Below, one piece after another: positions 42,445-52,868 of a DNA stretch of 64,000 nucleotides (position 1 is its first letter; each line of letters starts with the position of its first letter). Below the pieces are notes generated by a model. It worked only from the letters and a program-made list of their open reading frames with translations, was not told the DNA's origin and did not search any database. Both the position numbers and the translations under genes were made by a program. This DNA comes from Magnetospirillum sp. XM-1 (GTDB lineage: Bacteria; Pseudomonadota; Alphaproteobacteria; Rhodospirillales; Magnetospirillaceae): positions 4,554,001 to 4,618,000 of the forward strand of contig NZ_LN997848.1 in the NCBI RefSeq assembly GCF_001511835.1. Reading direction: 5' to 3'.

Positions 42445-42541
42445 AATCAACCTCGGCGTAGCCGGGTCCAAGCGCCATACGGCGCAACCGCGGTCAAAAC
42501 TCTGCGTCTGGCCGGATAAAGTTCCGGGGCGGGTCGGGGTC

Positions 42542-45500
42542 TCAGTAAAAATCCCGCGACCGCAGCTTCATCTCGCCGTCGCCCAGGCTGCGCAGCGATG
42601 CGGTCAGGTCGGTCAGGCGGTCGGCGATGACGTGGATGACCCGGCCCTCCCGCTGCACTCTGCCGTCCACCTTCAGGCACGAACTGGTCAGCACCATCTG
42701 GCGGAAGCGTTCGAACACCTGGGGCCAGACCACCAAATTGGCGATGCCGGTCTCATCTTCCAGGGTCACGAAGATGACGCCCGAGGCGGTGCCGGGGCGC
42801 TGGCGCATCAGCACCAGCCCGGCAACCGAGACCCGCCCCTGGACCTGGGCCAGCCTTTCCGTCGGAACGATGCCCATGATCGTCAGTTGCGGGCGCAACA
42901 GAGCCATGGGGTGGGCCTTCAGCGACAGCTTCAGGCTGGCATAGTCGCAGACCACCTCTTCCCCGGCGCTGGCCTTGGGCAGGGGGACCGGCGGTTCGGC
43001 CGCATCCAGCCCGGCAAGCAAGGGAGGCGGCGCGGCGGTCAGGGCCTTGACCGCCCACAGCGCCTCGCGCCGGGCCAGCCCCAGGGAGCCGAAGGCGTCG
43101 GCGCGGGCCAGGGCCTCCAGCGCCTTATGATCCAGCCCGGCCCGCCGCCACAGGGAGTGGGGCGAGGCATAACCGTCGCCGCGCTTATCGGCCAGCCTGC
43201 CGCAGTCAGCCTGGGTCAGGCCGCCGATCTGGCGCAGGCCCAGACGGAGCGCCAAACCGCCGCTCGGGGATGGTTCCAGGGTGCAGTCCCATTCGCTGTG
43301 GTTCACGTCCGCCGGAAGCACGCGGACACCGTGATCCTGGGCGTCGCGGACGATCTGGGCCGGGGCATAGAAGCCCATGGGCTGGCTGTTCAGCAGGGCG
43401 CAGGCGAACACCGCCGGGTAATGGCATTTGATCCAGGCCGAGACATAGACCAACTGCGCGAAGGCGGCGGCGTGGCTTTCCGGGAAGCCGTATTCGGCAA
43501 AGCCCTCGATCTGCTTGAACACCCGCTCGGCGAAATCGGCGGCATAGCCCTTCGCCACCATGCCCGACACCAGCTTGTGCTGGAACTCGGCCACCCGCCC
43601 GCTGCGGCGGAAGGCCGCCATGGAGCGGCGCAACTGGTCGGCCTCGTCGGGGGTGAAGCCGGCGGCGACGATGGCGATCTGCATCACCTGTTCCTGGAAC
43701 AGCGGAACGCCCAGGGTGCGCTCGAGCACCTCGCGCAGTTCCGGCGAGGGATAGTCCACCGTCTCCTTGCCCTCGCGGCGGCGTAAGTATGGATGCACCA
43801 TGTCGCCCTGGATGGGGCCGGGCCGCACGATGGCCACCTCGATGACCAGGTCGTAGAAGGTCTTGGGCCTGAGGCGCGGCAGCATGGTCATCTGGGCGCG
43901 GCTTTCCACCTGGAACACGCCGACGGAATCGGCGCGCCCCAGCATCTCATACACGGCCTTGTCCTCGGGTGGCACGGTGGCCAGGGACAGATCCAGGCCG
44001 TGATGGTCGCGCAGCAAGGCAAAGGCGCGGCGAATGCAGCTCAGCATGCCCAGCGCCAGCACATCCACCTTCATGATGCCGAGCGCGTCGATGTCGTCCT
44101 TGTCCCATTCGATGACCGTGCGGTCGGCCATGGCGGCGTTCTCGATGGGCACCAGATCGTCCAGCCGCCCGTGCGAGATGACGAAGCCGCCCACATGCTG
44201 GGACAGGTGGCGGGGAAAGCCGGTCAGCTCCCCCGCCAGCCTCATCGCCAGGGCCAGGGTGGAATCGGTGGGGTCCAGGCCGACCTGGCGCACATGCCCG
44301 TCGGCGATGGGCGTGCCGCTCCAGCCCCAGGTGGTGCGGGCCAGGGCGCCCACCACGTCTTCGGATAGACCCAACACCTTGCCCACGTCGCGGATCGCCG
44401 AGCGGGCGCGGTAATGGATGACCGTCGCCGTCAGCCCGGCGTGGTCGCGGCCGTAATGAGCGTAGATGTGCTGCATCACCTCTTCCCGGCGCTCGTGCTC
44501 GAAATCCACGTCGATGTCGGGCGGCTCGTTGCGGGCCTCGGAGACGAAGCGGGCGAACAGCAACTGGAATCTGGCGGGGTCCACATGGGTGATGAACAGG
44601 CAGAAGCACACCGCCGAATTGGCCGCCGAGCCACGCCCCTGGCACAGGATGCCCCGGCTGTCGGCGAAGCGGACGATGTCGTGTACGGTGAGGAAGTAGG
44701 GGGCGTAGTCCTTGCGGCCGATCAGCGCCAGCTCGTCGGCGACGGTGTCCCGCACCTTGGGCGGAATGCCGTCGGGATAGCGCCGGGCGGCACCGTCCCA
44801 GGTCAGCTTTTCCAGCCGCTGCTGGGCCGTCAGCCCGTCGCCGGCATCCTCGGCCGGATAGGAATAGCGCAACTCGTCCAGCGAAAAGCGGCAACGGGCG
44901 GCGATGTCGACGCTCCGCGCCACCGCGTCCGGATAGCCGGCGAACAGGCGGGCCATCTCCTCCGGCCGCTTCAGATGGCGCTCGGCATTGGCCTCCAGCC
45001 GCCACCCGGCCTCGGCGAGCGTGCAGCCCTCGCGGATGCAGGTGAGCATGTCCTGAAGCGGGCGGCGTTCCGGGACGTGGTAATGCACGTCGTTGGTGGC
45101 AACCAGCGGCGTGCCGGTGTCGCGGGCGAGCTCCGCCAGCATGGCCACCCGGCGCAGGTCGTCGCCGCGGAACCGCCACTGGGCGGCCAGGAACACCCGG
45201 CGCGGACACAACTCTCCCCATTCCCGCAGCTGGGCGGCGAACTCAGGCCCGGGCGCGTCGGGCGGCAGCGCGATCAGGGTCTGGCCGTCAGCGTGGGCGG
45301 CCACGTCGGCGCGGGTCAGGTGGCATTCCCCCTTGGCCGCGCGGCGCTTGCCCAGGGTCAGCAGGCGGGTGAGGCGGGAATAGGCGGCCAGGTCGGTGGG
45401 ATAGCACAGCAGGCTGGCGCCGTCGGCCAGGTCCAGCCGTGTCCCCACCACCAGCCGCAAGCCGGTCTGCTTGGCCGTCGCATGGGCGCGCACCACCCCG

Positions 45501-45634
45501 GCCAGGGAATTGCGGTCGGTGATGGCGATGGCTTTCAGCCCCAGGGCGGCGGCGGCCATGACCATCTCGCCGGGATCGGAGGCGCCGCGCAGGAAGCTGT
45601 AATTGCTGGTGACCTGCAGTTCGGCGTATTTCAT
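42542..45634 (-). CDS. dnaE2: Error-prone DNA polymerase DnaE2
   Basis: A 1030-residue C-family polymerase. The N-terminal PHP domain ([37 protein letters not shown]) is followed by the catalytic palm with [14 protein letters not shown] near residue 375. The length, shorter than the replicative DnaE at around 1160, and the operon position identify DnaE2 (also called ImuC). It makes up the damage-induced mutagenesis complex with ImuA and ImuB. It lies 103 bases after imuB on the same strand. Confidence 0.95.
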   Translation of the reverse strand: MKYAELQVTSNYSFLRGASDPGEMVMAAAALGLKAIAITDRNSLAGVVRAHATAKQTGLRLVVGTRLDLADGASLLCYPTDLAAYSRLTRLLTLGKRRAAKGECHLTRADVAAHADGQTLIALPPDAPGPEFAAQLREWGELCPRRVFLAAQWRFRGDDLRRVAMLAELARDTGTPLVATNDVHYHVPERRPLQDMLTCIREGCTLAEAGWRLEANAERHLKRPEEMARLFAGYPDAVARSVDIAARCRFSLDELRYSYPAEDAGDGLTAQQRLEKLTWDGAARRYPDGIPPKVRDTVADELALIGRKDYAPYFLTVHDIVRFADSRGILCQGRGSAANSAVCFCLFITHVDPARFQLLFARFVSEARNEPPDIDVDFEHERREEVMQHIYAHYGRDHAGLTATVIHYRARSAIRDVGKVLGLSEDVVGALARTTWGWSGTPIADGHVRQVGLDPTDSTLALAMRLAGELTGFPRHLSQHVGGFVISHGRLDDLVPIENAAMADRTVIEWDKDDIDALGIMKVDVLALGMLSCIRRAFALLRDHHGLDLSLATVPPEDKAVYEMLGRADSVGVFQVESRAQMTMLPRLRPKTFYDLVIEVAIVRPGPIQGDMVHPYLRRREGKETVDYPSPELREVLERTLGVPLFQEQVMQIAIVAAGFTPDEADQLRRSMAAFRRSGRVAEFQHKLVSGMVAKGYAADFAERVFKQIEGFAEYGFPESHAAAFAQLVYVSAWIKCHYPAVFACALLNSQPMGFYAPAQIVRDAQDHGVRVLPADVNHSEWDCTLEPSPSGGLALRLGLRQIGGLTQADCGRLADKRGDGYASPHSLWRRAGLDHKALEALARADAFGSLGLARREALWAVKALTAAPPPLLAGLDAAEPPVPLPKASAGEEVVCDYASLKLSLKAHPMALLRPQLTIMGIVPTERLAQVQGRVSVAGLVLMRQRPGTASGVIFVTLEDETGIANLVVWPQVFERFRQMVLTSSCLKVDGRVQREGRVIHVIADRLTDLTASLRSLGDGEMKLRSRDFY

Positions 45635-45737
45635 GTCGCCCTCAGTCGCCGGGGGCCCGCCATCCGGCGGGCTTGGCTTTCGCTCGCATAAGCTTGCGGG
45701 GCCTCAATGGCCCAGTCGCTCCCGCTGCTCGCTCGGG

Positions 45738-47249
45738 TCATGGAAACACCCCGTGCAGGTACCAGCGCGGCGGCGTCCCGGCCCCGTACAATCCTTCACG
45801 GAACAGCCAGAAGCGGCGGCCGGTTTCGTCCTCCACCACGTAGTAGTCCCGTTCCGGGGCGACATGGCGCCACCACTCGCCGGCAATGCGCTCGGCGCCG
45901 TCGGCCCGCACCACCCGGTGAGCCTGATTGCGCCAGCGGAACAGCACCGGCGGCAAGTCGGGGACCGGCGCCACCGCCTCCACCGGTTCGGGGTGGGCGA
46001 ACAGCCGCACCGGACGGCGACGAGCGGGCCAGGCGACAGGCGGAATCGCCGCGGCGGCGGAAATGTGCCGGACGGCTCGCTCCGGCACATGACTTTCCTG
46101 CGGCACCACCCGCATGACCCGTTCGAAGCCCAGGCGGTTGCCCAGTGAATCCAGCAACCGGGCGAAATCGTCGGCGTGTGACGCGGGGGCGCCAGCCGCC
46201 AGCGTCGTCTGCTCGGGCGACAGCGGGGCCACCTCCCGGGCCGACAGGCGCATCAGCTCGATACCGAACCCGGCATCCAGCGCAGGCAGATCCTCGCCCA
46301 GCAGGCGGAACAGGTGGCACGGGTCGCGGGACGGGCGGCTGGTGCCGATGGCGATGGCGGTCGAGGAGGCATCCACGCGGAACACCATGACCTCCAGCCG
46401 CCGTAATCCCAGCCTGTCCTCCTCCAACTGACGGCACAGGCGCTCCAGCAGGCGACGCACCGCCTCGGCCACGTCCTCGGACCGGGCGATGGGCTCGGCG
46501 AAGGCGGCATGGACGCCATGGCACGGCAGCGGGCGCCGGGGCGAGATGGGCTCGGCCTCATGCCCCAGGGCCTGGTCCAGCCGGTGGGCCACCTCGCGCC
46601 CGAACCGGGCGGCCAGCCCGGCCCGGGGCAGGCCGTACAGTTCGCCGATGCGGCGCAGGCCCAGGCTGGACAGGGTGGCGACGGCCTCAGGCCCCAGGCG
46701 CAACGCCGCCACCGGCAAGGGCGCCAGGGCGTCGCGCTGGCCCTTCTCCGGCAGGCAGGGCCGGTCCCTGGCGCCGAACCGTGCCCAGGCCCAGGCGGCG
46801 CCCGGAGTGTCGGCCAGACCGGCGCGGGCGGAAAAGCCCAGTCGGTGCAGCCGCGCCTTCAAATGGTCCAGCAACGGCGCCTCGCCGCCGAACAGATGGG
46901 CGCAGCCGGTGATGTCCAGCCACAGGCCGAAGCCCCGCGTCCAGCAATCGGCGGCGACCCAGGGGGTGTAGTGGCTGCACCAATCGGCAAGGCGGCCCAC
47001 CAGCACCCTGTCAGCCGCCTCGTCGGCAGGGGCCAGGACCAGGGTGGGCACCACCGCCAGGGCGTCGGCCACGCTCATGCCCGGCTTGACGCCCACCCGC
47101 CGCGCCGACCCGTTGACCGCCACTACCCGCCGCACATTGCCTGGCACGGCGGTGGCGAAGGGCACGTCATCCGGCGGCGCGACGCGCGAGAGGCGCAGCC
47201 GCTCGGTCGCCAGCAGGGGCAACCATACGGAGACCACGCGCTTCGTCAT
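45738..47249 (-). CDS. imuB: ImuB, inactive Y-family polymerase homologue
   Basis: A 503-residue protein beginning KRVVSVWLPLLATERLRL, the DinB/UmuC-like fold of ImuB proteins, which lack the catalytic acidic residues and act as a hub between DnaE2, ImuA and the beta clamp. The C-terminal third (YYVVEDETGRRFWLFREGLYG) is the typical ImuB end. The ATG at 47249 has GGAG upstream, and its start lies 83 bases inside the imuA gene in another frame. Confidence 0.93.
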   Translation of the reverse strand: MTKRVVSVWLPLLATERLRLSRVAPPDDVPFATAVPGNVRRVVAVNGSARRVGVKPGMSVADALAVVPTLVLAPADEAADRVLVGRLADWCSHYTPWVAADCWTRGFGLWLDITGCAHLFGGEAPLLDHLKARLHRLGFSARAGLADTPGAAWAWARFGARDRPCLPEKGQRDALAPLPVAALRLGPEAVATLSSLGLRRIGELYGLPRAGLAARFGREVAHRLDQALGHEAEPISPRRPLPCHGVHAAFAEPIARSEDVAEAVRRLLERLCRQLEEDRLGLRRLEVMVFRVDASSTAIAIGTSRPSRDPCHLFRLLGEDLPALDAGFGIELMRLSAREVAPLSPEQTTLAAGAPASHADDFARLLDSLGNRLGFERVMRVVPQESHVPERAVRHISAAAAIPPVAWPARRRPVRLFAHPEPVEAVAPVPDLPPVLFRWRNQAHRVVRADGAERIAGEWWRHVAPERDYYVVEDETGRRFWLFREGLYGAGTPPRWYLHGVFP

Positions 47250-47922
47250 CCCACTCCACCTCCCAGGCCGCAACCATGCCGGCGTCATCGACGCCGCGCC
47301 CCCGGCAACGCAACAGCTCCACCCGCCATGTCCAGCCCCCCACGCCCAGGGCGGGAACGGAGCGGCTGGCCACGGCCCCTACCCGCCAGCGGGTCACCGC
47401 TACGCCGGTGGCATCACCGTGATTCAACAACAGGGCCGGCACCCCCGAAGCCCGTGCCGCCAGTTGCAGGCGCCGGGCGGCGGTAAGGTCCAGCCGCCAC
47501 GCCTCGGTCAGCACTCCGGCCAGGGCCCGGCAACGCAACCCTTCCTCCATGGCCCACAGCGCCTGGGCGGCGCGGTAGGGCCGCACCATCACGACGCGCT
47601 GCGGCGGCAGGCCCAGGGCGGCAAGGCCGGGGGCGTACACCTCGTCGCCGCCGCCGATCCACAACACCGGCTTGGCCGCCTGCGCCGCCAGCCGCCCCAG
47701 CAGGACGGCGGCGAAGGCCGTGGACGCCCCATCGGGCAGGCCATCGCCATGGCGGGGGCCGGCGACCTCGTGCAGACACCCCAGGGCCAGTCCGCCCCAG
47801 GGCAGCACCGTGTCTATCTGGGGCACGTCCAACGGTACCGCCCCGGCCGTGGCCTCACTGCCCACCCCTTCCAGGGCGGCGACGCGGGAGCGCAGACGGG
47901 CAAGATCGGCGGCGGCAGGCAT
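47167..47922 (-). CDS. imuA: ImuA, RecA-like SOS mutagenesis protein
   Basis: A 251-residue RecA/SulA-like protein: VPQIDTVLPWGGLALGCLHEVAG near the N-terminus, LWIGGGDEVYAPGLAALGL, and TRWRVGAVASR in the C-terminal half. First gene of the imuA-imuB-dnaE2 cassette. The ATG at 47922 lies 24 bases downstream of a LexA box, so induction by DNA damage is expected. Confidence 0.92.
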   Translation of the reverse strand: MPAAADLARLRSRVAALEGVGSEATAGAVPLDVPQIDTVLPWGGLALGCLHEVAGPRHGDGLPDGASTAFAAVLLGRLAAQAAKPVLWIGGGDEVYAPGLAALGLPPQRVVMVRPYRAAQALWAMEEGLRCRALAGVLTEAWRLDLTAARRLQLAARASGVPALLLNHGDATGVAVTRWRVGAVASRSVPALGVGGWTWRVELLRCRGRGVDDAGMVAAWEVEWDDEARGLRMVAPAGDRAAAPLARRAAG

Positions 47923-47945
47923 AAGGGCACCCTCGAATGTTTACG

Positions 47946-47960
47946 AAACGTTCGCAGAAC
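47946..47960 (-). promoter_or_regulatory. LexA (SOS) box of the imuA promoter
   Basis: Read on the minus strand it is GTTC-TGCGAAC-GTTT, one base from the alphaproteobacterial LexA consensus GTTC-N7-GTTC, and placed just before imuA. Confidence 0.78.
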
Positions 47961-48202
47961 ACTTAAGGAGAGTCAAGCGCCCGACCGTGCCGGCCGCGAT
48001 GACGAGCCAATTGAGCGGGAAGAGATTTTACGGCGACAACAGATGGATGAGACGCCCCGACAGCAAGAGGCGATCTCGCAGATGCTGGGATGCCCCGATC
48101 CCCCCATTTCAGCAGTTTCGCCTCATTCACCACCTTACAAGGACTTGCCCCCGCTTCCCCCTGCATACCGGCCCTGTGGTGCTAGACCTTGCCCCGGAAT
48201 CA

Positions 48203-48235
48203 AAAAGCCCGCTATCTCGTTGAGATAACGGGCTT
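48203..48235 (-). terminator. Terminator of the adhesin-secretion operon
   Basis: Stem arms AAGCCCGCTATCTC and GAGATAACGGGCTT (one mismatch) with a short loop. Read on the minus strand it ends in GGGCTTTTT, an intrinsic terminator for the genes coming from the right. Confidence 0.7.
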
Positions 48236-48323
48236 CATTTGGTTGCGGGGGCGCGCCACCATTTGCCGCGAATATATTTCCCCCAGGCCGCATAAGCCTG
48301 AAGATCCTCAGAATAAAACGCAG

Positions 48324-48638
48324 CTATTTCCCCATCCCCACTCCATCGGCCACCAGATGCAACCGAGCCAGGGCCGAGTCCAGTTCGGCTGCGATCTTGG
48401 CTCGCTGATCGGCGGCCTTGGTTTCGCGCAGACGGCGAAGCGCGCTTTCTGCCTCGGTCAACTCCCCGATGGCCCGGCTGTCTTGGCGGGTCGCCAATTG
48501 CAGCTTCACCGATTCCAGCTCGGCGGCTTTGGTGGATTCGTAAGCCTTGTCTACGGGGCCGCCCTGGGCCAGAGCCTCGGCGGCCGTGACCAGCATGGAC
48601 ACCGCCATCATGGCCACCAGGGTTTGCTTGATCTTCAT
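48324..48638 (-). CDS. Small periplasmic protein of unknown function
   Basis: A 104-residue protein with a signal peptide (IKQTLVAMMAVSMLVTAAEALA) and a charged helical body (TRQDSRAIGELTEAESALRRLRETKAADQRAKIAAELD, about residues 50-90) likely to form a coiled coil. The ATG at 48638 follows AAGGAGAACG. It is the last gene of the secretion operon, 26 bases after the M50 gene. I do not recognise the family. Confidence 0.72.
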   Translation of the reverse strand: MKIKQTLVAMMAVSMLVTAAEALAQGGPVDKAYESTKAAELESVKLQLATRQDSRAIGELTEAESALRRLRETKAADQRAKIAAELDSALARLHLVADGVGMGK

Positions 48639-48664
48639 GTCGTTCTCCTTCATCGCCGATACGA

Positions 48665-50770
48665 TTATGCCCCCCATTCACGGACAAGGACTACTAGGGC
48701 GGCGCGGACGGTACGTCCGATCAGGCTTTGTCCCTGGCCGTTGATCCGCACATGGCCGATCAGCTTCAGGTCGGGGGCCGGGCCGTCGAGACGGATGGTG
48801 ACGCGGAAGAAGCTGCCCTGGGGCACCAGAATCTGGCCTGCGGAGCGCACCGGGATGTCGCCGCCATGCAGCGAGGCCAGGGCCGGATCGGTCAGCAACT
48901 TGACCGGATTGCGGTCGATGGCCAGCACCTTGCCGCTCAGGCCGGCATGATCGAGGCCATGGGGAATGAAGCGGGCGTCATCGCCCACCCCGATCCGCTC
49001 CAGATCATCCTCGGCCACATAGGCGGTGGCGATGGTGGTGCCATCGGCGCGGATCAGCCCCAGCTGCTGCTTGGGGGACAGCCAGGCACCAGTTTTCAGA
49101 TCGGGCAGCGGATCGAGGAACACACCGGCATGGGGCGCGGAGATGGTCAGGCGCTCGGCCTCGGCGTCCAACGCCGCCTTTTCCGAGCCGAGTCGGGACA
49201 ATTCCTCAGTCAAGGCCGACAAACGTTCGCGCCCGAAGGGATCGAGCCTGACGGCCTCCAGCTCGGCGGATTTTCCAGCCAGTCTTGCCGCGATGATGGC
49301 CCGCCGGGCAGCGATGTCAGGGGAGGCGAATACCAGAAGCGGCGTTCCGGCGGCGACGCGCTGGCCGCGCTCCACCAGAGCTCTTTCCAGCCGGGCCGGC
49401 GCGGGAAGGAACAGCGGCGCGTTGATCTCGGCGGCGACGCTGGCCGGGGCCTCGACACGGGTGCGCCAGGGGATGATGGCCACCAGCAAGACGAGACCAA
49501 GGCCGATCAGTAGTCGTTTCCAACGGTTCCCCTCGAGGATGTTGCCCCGCCGCTTGGCCCATTCCTTGACCTCGTTCCAGATGGGCAGGAACACGAACCA
49601 GCCGATCTCGACGGCAAACAGCAGCACGCCCACTGCCTTGATGAAAAAGTGGTAGACCAGAGCGGCAATGCCCAGGAACAGCACCAAGCGATAGATCCAC
49701 ACCGCGAAGGCGAAGGCCACCATGGCCCGACGACGACCGGCATCCATGCCCTCCGGCGCAGGCTCGCCCAGGTCGAACAGCACTTCGCGCAGCCACCATT
49801 TGGCCATGGTGAAGGCCCTGGGGTGGAGGTTAGGCAGTTCCAGCGCATCCATAGCGAGGAAATAGCCGTCGAAGCGCATGAAGGGCGAGAGGTTGATGGC
49901 CAGCGACGACACCCAGGTGAAGGCGGCCAGCACGAACACCGCCTGGCGCATGCCGCCATCGGGCAGGAAAGCCCACAGCAGCGTGGCCCACGCCGCCACC
50001 GCCAATTCAGCCAGGATACCGGCAGAACCGACCAGCAGACGCTGGCGCCGCGACGCCAGGGTCCAGGTCTCGTTGACGTCGGTGTAAAGCACCGGCCACA
50101 TCACCAGGAAGGCGATTCCCATGGTGGGAACCCGGCAGCCGAACCGCTTGGCGGTCAGGCCGTGGGCAAGTTCGTGGATCACCTTCACAAATGACAAGGC
50201 AATGCCGTAGCTGACCATGCCGCCGATGCCGAAAGTGTCGACCAAGGTGGCGGTGAACACCTCCCACTGCCGCACCACCAGTAGCAGGCCGAGCAGCAAC
50301 GCGCCCAAGGTGGTCCAGCGGAACCAGGCGCCACCCAACCAAGCCACCAACGGCAGCATGGCCCCTAGGAAGCGGTCGGGCCGCACCAGCGGAATGCGGA
50401 AGAACAGGTAATGGTGCAGCAGCCAGTTAAAGACGGAATGCTTCTCCGCTGCCGCCTGCTCGGCAAGGCGCAGAGTATCGGCATGGCTGCCCACCTGGGT
50501 CAGGTGGTTGCCGTGGAGGAACTTGGCGACATCCATCACCTCGTCGTCACTCATGTCGATGGTGGTCTCGGCGCGAACAACCTCGGCCACCTCGCCAGCG
50601 GTGCCGCCCCAGCGCGAAAGCGCCTCGAAGGCGGCCCAGCCGATACGGAAATAGCGGTTGCGCACCGGATCGCGGATAGTCCAGGAGGGCGATCCATCCA
50701 GCGCGGCCGGGCCGGGATGCAGCGACAGCTCGTCGCGCAAGGTTGGCAGGGGCATGGCGGCGGCGTCCAT
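48665..50770 (-). CDS. Membrane M50-type metalloprotease fused to an adaptor-like C-terminal half
   Basis: A 701-residue membrane protein. The N-terminal 120 residues are soluble. Several transmembrane helices follow, with the site-2-protease zinc motif HELAH at 199-203 and a second-site aspartate in FMRFDGYF (about 301). After the last helix (about residue 440) comes a beta-rich periplasmic half with barrel-sandwich features (VAAEINAPLFLPAPARLERALVERGQRV), coiled-coil-like helices and a strand-rich end, like an HlyD-type adaptor. It probably processes or releases the exported giant proteins. Starts 2 bases after the preceding stop. Confidence 0.82.
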   Translation of the reverse strand: MDAAAMPLPTLRDELSLHPGPAALDGSPSWTIRDPVRNRYFRIGWAAFEALSRWGGTAGEVAEVVRAETTIDMSDDEVMDVAKFLHGNHLTQVGSHADTLRLAEQAAAEKHSVFNWLLHHYLFFRIPLVRPDRFLGAMLPLVAWLGGAWFRWTTLGALLLGLLLVVRQWEVFTATLVDTFGIGGMVSYGIALSFVKVIHELAHGLTAKRFGCRVPTMGIAFLVMWPVLYTDVNETWTLASRRQRLLVGSAGILAELAVAAWATLLWAFLPDGGMRQAVFVLAAFTWVSSLAINLSPFMRFDGYFLAMDALELPNLHPRAFTMAKWWLREVLFDLGEPAPEGMDAGRRRAMVAFAFAVWIYRLVLFLGIAALVYHFFIKAVGVLLFAVEIGWFVFLPIWNEVKEWAKRRGNILEGNRWKRLLIGLGLVLLVAIIPWRTRVEAPASVAAEINAPLFLPAPARLERALVERGQRVAAGTPLLVFASPDIAARRAIIAARLAGKSAELEAVRLDPFGRERLSALTEELSRLGSEKAALDAEAERLTISAPHAGVFLDPLPDLKTGAWLSPKQQLGLIRADGTTIATAYVAEDDLERIGVGDDARFIPHGLDHAGLSGKVLAIDRNPVKLLTDPALASLHGGDIPVRSAGQILVPQGSFFRVTIRLDGPAPDLKLIGHVRINGQGQSLIGRTVRAALVVLVREWGA

Positions 50771-50772
50771 GA

Positions 50773-52083
50773 CTACAGCCCCACGAAGTTGCGGACCACC
50801 GCCAGCGGGCGCCGTGCCAGCCAGTAGATCAGCGCCACCCGGTGGCCGTCGAGCCGGGCGGTGCCCTTCAACCCCAGCCGAGGTCCTGCCTCGCCCTTGG
50901 CCAACTCGGCCCGCACCCGGTGTCCCAGCGTGCCATCGGGTTGGGGGATGGCTTCATAGGTGACGTAAAGCAGCTTGGCCGAAACCGGCGACAGCGGATC
51001 GGCGTTGAGGAACAGGCTGACCGGCCCTCCCTTCTCCAGGGTGATGACATCGGCGGGGGCCAGCCAGGCTTCCACCTCCACGTCGTCAGGCGAGGCCACC
51101 GCCAGCACCTTCTCGCCCACATTGACCGGACGGCCCTGCCATTCGGCGGGATCGTCCAGCACCGCCACACCGGCGCGCGGCGCCTTGACCTGGGATCGGG
51201 CCATCAGGTCTTCGAGTTGCGCCGCCTCGGCGCCGCGTTCCTCGATGCGGGCGCGGATCACCGCCAATGTGCCCTTGGCCTTGGGATCGAAGAATGCCTG
51301 CTGGGTGGCCTGATCCAGTTCGGCCTGGGCGGTGGACAGCGCCTTCTTGGCCACTTCCAGCTTGCCGGTCAGGGTGGTGCGGTCCAGTTCGAACAGCAGA
51401 TCACCCTCGGCCACCTGCTGATTGGGCCGCACATGGACCTTCTCGATAACGCCCTCCATGGGCGCGCGGATCACCGCCGGGTCATGGGCCACCACCTCGG
51501 CGGGCGCCAGCACCGACAGCCGCACCGGAAACAGCAGGGCCAAGACAATCCCCGCCGCCAATTTCAGGCGATAGCGGGGAATGGATGTGATCTTTCGCTT
51601 CCATTCCGTCACCTGCGAGGGGCGGTGCAACACGCTCCAGGCATGGCCGTAGAAGTCGGAGGCGCGGGCCAGTAAGGCAATATCCTGCTCGCCCCACTCC
51701 TCGTCGCGGGCCAGCAACAGCGTGCCGAGCCGCTTGCCGTCGCGGTCCTTCAGCGGCAGCAGCAGGGCATGGGGCGGCAGCCATTCCGACCATTCCTCGG
51801 CATCGGCTCCAATCAGATCGGTGGGACCAGCCAAACTGACCTCGTCGGCGGCCAGATGCTTGAACACCCGCCCCAGCCACAGGGTGAAGGGCGCACCGGC
51901 CTCGATCCCGGCGACGCCCGATACCGCCTTCAACCCTTCGCCCTCGATGAACAGCGCCGCCTGGCGATAGGCCACCAGCGCACGGCTGTCGTTGACCATG
52001 ACGAAGCCTAGTTCGGTGGAATTGGTGGCCCGGCGGGCGTGCTCTTCCAACCCCAGCAGATTGACGAGCGGGTTGTCGCTCAT
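50773..52083 (-). CDS. GAF-HlyD fusion membrane adaptor
   Basis: A 436-residue protein. Residues 1-165 form a GAF-like cytoplasmic domain (LGFVMVNDSRALVAYRQAALF, LLLPLKDRDGKRLGTLLLA). One transmembrane helix follows (about 190-208) and then a HlyD-type periplasmic region: APAEVVAHDPAVIRAPMEGVIEKVHV, helical hairpin, and SQVKAPRAGVAVLDD. A GAF domain on a secretion adaptor suggests that export responds to a cytoplasmic signal. It overlaps the previous gene by ATGA. Confidence 0.8.
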   Translation of the reverse strand: MSDNPLVNLLGLEEHARRATNSTELGFVMVNDSRALVAYRQAALFIEGEGLKAVSGVAGIEAGAPFTLWLGRVFKHLAADEVSLAGPTDLIGADAEEWSEWLPPHALLLPLKDRDGKRLGTLLLARDEEWGEQDIALLARASDFYGHAWSVLHRPSQVTEWKRKITSIPRYRLKLAAGIVLALLFPVRLSVLAPAEVVAHDPAVIRAPMEGVIEKVHVRPNQQVAEGDLLFELDRTTLTGKLEVAKKALSTAQAELDQATQQAFFDPKAKGTLAVIRARIEERGAEAAQLEDLMARSQVKAPRAGVAVLDDPAEWQGRPVNVGEKVLAVASPDDVEVEAWLAPADVITLEKGGPVSLFLNADPLSPVSAKLLYVTYEAIPQPDGTLGHRVRAELAKGEAGPRLGLKGTARLDGHRVALIYWLARRPLAVVRNFVGL

Positions 52084-52868
52084 GGTGTCGGCATCTGGAC
52101 CCGGCCAGTCATGCCGACGATCAGTTCGGGATAGTCGCCACGCACCTCGGCCACCACCTTGACCGAGTGGCTGACGGCGTCGACCTTGGCGCTGATGCGG
52201 GCGATCTTGGCGGGATAGACCTTTTTCACCTCATCGACCGCCACCTGGACTACCAAGCCAGGCTTGAGGTTCCGGACCCAACCAGACGGCACGATGAATT
52301 CCGCGTCTAGGGCTGAGTCGTCCAGGATGTCGAGGATGGGCTGGCCGGCCTGGATGTATTGATGGGCGCGCGCCTTTTGCTCCACTACCCGGCCGGAGAA
52401 TGGTGCGGCAATGGCGCATTTGGAGGTGACGGCGCGGGCGGAGTTGAGCTTGGCCTGGGCCACGGCGGCGTCGGATACCGATTTCTCGGCCTCCAGGGTG
52501 CCCGCCGAATTCAGCTCCAGCAGCCGCTTATGCACCGACTTGGACTTCTCTGCAGCGGCCAATACGGCGTTGGCCTCGTCTTGCTGCGCCCGCTGGATGG
52601 TGCAGTCGAACACCACCAGCGGCTGGCCTTCCTTGAAGCGCTCGCCCTCCTTCACCGTGATCCGGTCGATCTTGCCCGGCAGTTCCGCAGACAGGGTGGT
52701 GAACTGCACCGCAACCAATTGGACGGGAATCACCGGCTCCTGCGCCTGCGCTCCGAAGGAGAGCAGGCACAGGGCCGGGATCGCCCATCCCCAGCGGGCC
52801 AAAGGCCCGCCCTTTCCCGAGAATGGGCGGAACGGAAAAAGGGATGTGGCTATGGCTTTGCGCATCAT
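52080..52868 (-). CDS. HlyD/RND-type periplasmic adaptor protein
   Basis: A 262-residue secreted protein with a signal sequence (WGWAIPALCLLSFGAQA) and a membrane-fusion-protein fold: a first half-lipoyl region (LPGKIDRITVKEGERFKEGQPLVVFD), a helical hairpin, and the second half (CAIAAPFSGRVVEQKARAHQYIQAGQPILDI) followed by a beta-barrel domain. It would bridge an inner-membrane part to the TolC protein. The ATG at 52868 overlaps the adhesin stop (ATGA). Confidence 0.85.
   Translation of the reverse strand: MMRKAIATSLFPFRPFSGKGGPLARWGWAIPALCLLSFGAQAQEPVIPVQLVAVQFTTLSAELPGKIDRITVKEGERFKEGQPLVVFDCTIQRAQQDEANAVLAAAEKSKSVHKRLLELNSAGTLEAEKSVSDAAVAQAKLNSARAVTSKCAIAAPFSGRVVEQKARAHQYIQAGQPILDILDDSALDAEFIVPSGWVRNLKPGLVVQVAVDEVKKVYPAKIARISAKVDAVSHSVKVVAEVRGDYPELIVGMTGRVQMPTP

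Noticed and set aside
47961..48202. Small gene between imuA and the terminator
   Set aside because: Open frames lack a start with a ribosome site and show no recognisable sequence.
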